Source: Peiella sedimenti (GTDB lineage Bacteria; Pseudomonadota; Alphaproteobacteria; Caulobacterales; Caulobacteraceae). From it: a DNA stretch of 64,000 nt. The stretch covers positions 62,001 to 126,000 of the forward strand of contig NZ_JAUKTR010000001.1 in the NCBI RefSeq assembly GCF_030504955.1, given 5' to 3'. The notes under the pieces are model-generated. The model was not told the DNA's origin and made no database searches. It saw only the letters and a list, made by a program, of their open reading frames with translations. Below are positions 63,172 to 64,000 of this stretch, in pieces (the first letter of the stretch is position 1; each line of letters starts with the position of its first letter). Position numbers and translations under genes: made by a program.

Positions 63172-64000
63172 ATGGCCGACATCATGACCCCCGCCCTGGG
63201 CGAATCCGTCACCGAAGCGGGCGTGGCGCGCTGGACCAAGAAGGTGGGCGAGCAGGTCAAGAAGGACGAGGTGCTGGTCGAGCTGGAGACCGACAAGGTC
63301 GGGCTGGAAGTCGTGGCGCCCGCCGACGGCGTGCTGTCTGAAATCCTGGCCGAGGAGGGCGCCTCGGTGACGCCGGGGACCGTGCTGGGCCGGGTGACCG
63401 AAGGCGCGGCCGCGGCGCCCGCCAAGCCTGAAGCCAAGGCCGAAGCCAAGCCGGCGCCGAAGGCCGAGGCCGCCAAGGCGGACGCCAAGACGGAAGAGCG
63501 TCTGGCCCCTTCGGTTCAGCGCATCGTCGCCGAGGAGAAGCTGGACCCCGCCTCCATCAAGGGCACCGGCAAGGACGGCCGCATAACCAAGGGCGACGCG
63601 CTTGAGGCCGCCGCCTCGCCGAAGGCGGCCCCCGCTGCGGCGGCCCCGGCCGCCTCCGCGCCCCCCGCGCCGCGTGAGACCGGACCGCGCGAAGAGCGGG
63701 TGCGCATGACGCGCCTGCGCCAGACCATCGCCCGGCGCCTGAAGGAGAGCCAGAACACCGCCGCCCAGCTGACCACCTTCAACGAGGTGGACATGACCGA
63801 GGTCATGGCCCTGCGCGGCCGCTACAAGGACGTGTTCGAAAAGACCCACGGGGTCAAACTCGGCTTCATGTCCTTCTTCGTGAAGGCGACCGTGGCGGCG
63901 CTGAAGGCCATCCCGGCGGTCAACGCCGAGATCGACGGCACGGACATCATCTACAAGAACCACTACGACATCGGCGTGGCCGTCGGCACCGACAAGGGCC
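63172..64000 (+). CDS. sucB: dihydrolipoyllysine succinyltransferase E2 SucB (C-terminus outside window)
   Basis: E2 core of the 2-oxoglutarate dehydrogenase complex. About 276 residues are visible: a lipoyl domain (1-75) with the lipoylated lysine K42 in ELETDKVGLEV, an Ala/Pro/Lys-rich linker, the peripheral-subunit-binding domain (APSVQRIVAEEKLDPASIKG, GKDGRITKGDAL), a second linker, and the start of the catalytic domain (MTRLRQTIARRLKESQNTAA). The conserved catalytic HxxxD motif at the far end lies outside. The ATG at 63172 follows sucA by 50 bases. Confidence 0.96.
   Translation, partial: MADIMTPALGESVTEAGVARWTKKVGEQVKKDEVLVELETDKVGLEVVAPADGVLSEILAEEGASVTPGTVLGRVTEGAAAAPAKPEAKAEAKPAPKAEAAKADAKTEERLAPSVQRIVAEEKLDPASIKGTGKDGRITKGDALEAAASPKAAPAAAAPAASAPPAPRETGPREERVRMTRLRQTIARRLKESQNTAAQLTTFNEVDMTEVMALRGRYKDVFEKTHGVKLGFMSFFVKATVAALKAIPAVNAEIDGTDIIYKNHYDIGVAVGTDKG

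Overview
The window is about 70 percent GC and comes from a bacterial chromosome. It looks like a free-living alphaproteobacterium of the Caulobacteraceae, most likely Brevundimonas-like. The evidence is a PodJ-type polarity protein with a CtrA-like box and a GANTC site in front of it, the lptC-lptA-lptB-rpoN order, a fused CysN/CysC, the PdeM/Lhr-type DNA damage pair, a TIGR02186/TauE pair, BA14K- and RcnB-like secreted proteins, and a TetR/TonB-receptor/MFS locus. I see no prophage, insertion sequence, CRISPR array or rRNA. It is a gene-dense housekeeping region with small accessory pockets, the clearest at about 51.7-54.0 kb.

Layout. 0-4.1 kb: rpoN (cut by the window edge), the LPS-transport genes lptB, lptA and lptC, a short RNase D and tRNA-Leu(CAG), all on the minus strand. 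4.2-15 kb: an NDUFA9-like protein, uppP, an HTH-citrate synthase fusion, then a tightly coupled plus-strand run (CDF transporter, GST, queG, GT2 glycosyltransferase), ilvA with an FKBP lipoprotein, two small secreted proteins and an AGE-family epimerase. 15.1-20.8 kb: a sulfate-activation operon (cysD, cysNC, a TauE/SafE permease, cysQ) followed by a GT4 glycosyltransferase. 20.8-26.2 kb: a tandem NTF2-like lipoprotein, a PNPOx-fold stress protein, a small membrane protein, podJ, and an RcnB-like protein with a structured leader. 26.3-34.1 kb: a TauE/SafE-TIGR02186 pair, then PdeM and an Lhr-like helicase divergent from a DinG/XPD-like helicase.

34.3-41.2 kb: a DUF2125 protein, a degenerate chorismate mutase/prephenate dehydratase-like protein, hisC, plsC, a YdcF protein, ftsX and ftsE, and a zinc-ribbon/DUF3426 protein. 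41.2-45.1 kb: a phosphoribosyltransferase, an LptM-like lipoprotein, argH, tlpA and fbp. 45.1-51.7 kb: a LytS/LytTR two-component pair, threonine/serine dehydratase, glpK, a GNAT acetyltransferase, a 2OG-Fe(II) oxygenase and a membrane-bound LytTR regulator. 51.7-57.8 kb: sparse small genes, then TetR divergent from a TonB-dependent receptor and an MFS transporter. 57.9-64 kb: the TCA run sucC-sucD-sucA-sucB, cut by the window edge.

Genes that work together: lptABC in LPS export; cysD/cysNC/cysQ in making and recycling PAPS; ftsE/ftsX in septal wall remodelling; sucABCD in converting 2-oxoglutarate to succinate; argH in arginine and hisC in histidine synthesis. Gene starts are often GTG or TTG, ATGA-type stop/start overlaps are common, and several convergent pairs overlap at their 3' ends. 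No wholly new multi-gene system is evident. The best leads are a hairpin that covers the ribosome binding site of the RcnB-like gene, the cell-cycle-type promoter of podJ, the degenerate P-protein-like gene beside hisC, the argH/tlpA start codons that overlap head to head, and the membrane LytTR/2OG-oxygenase pair.
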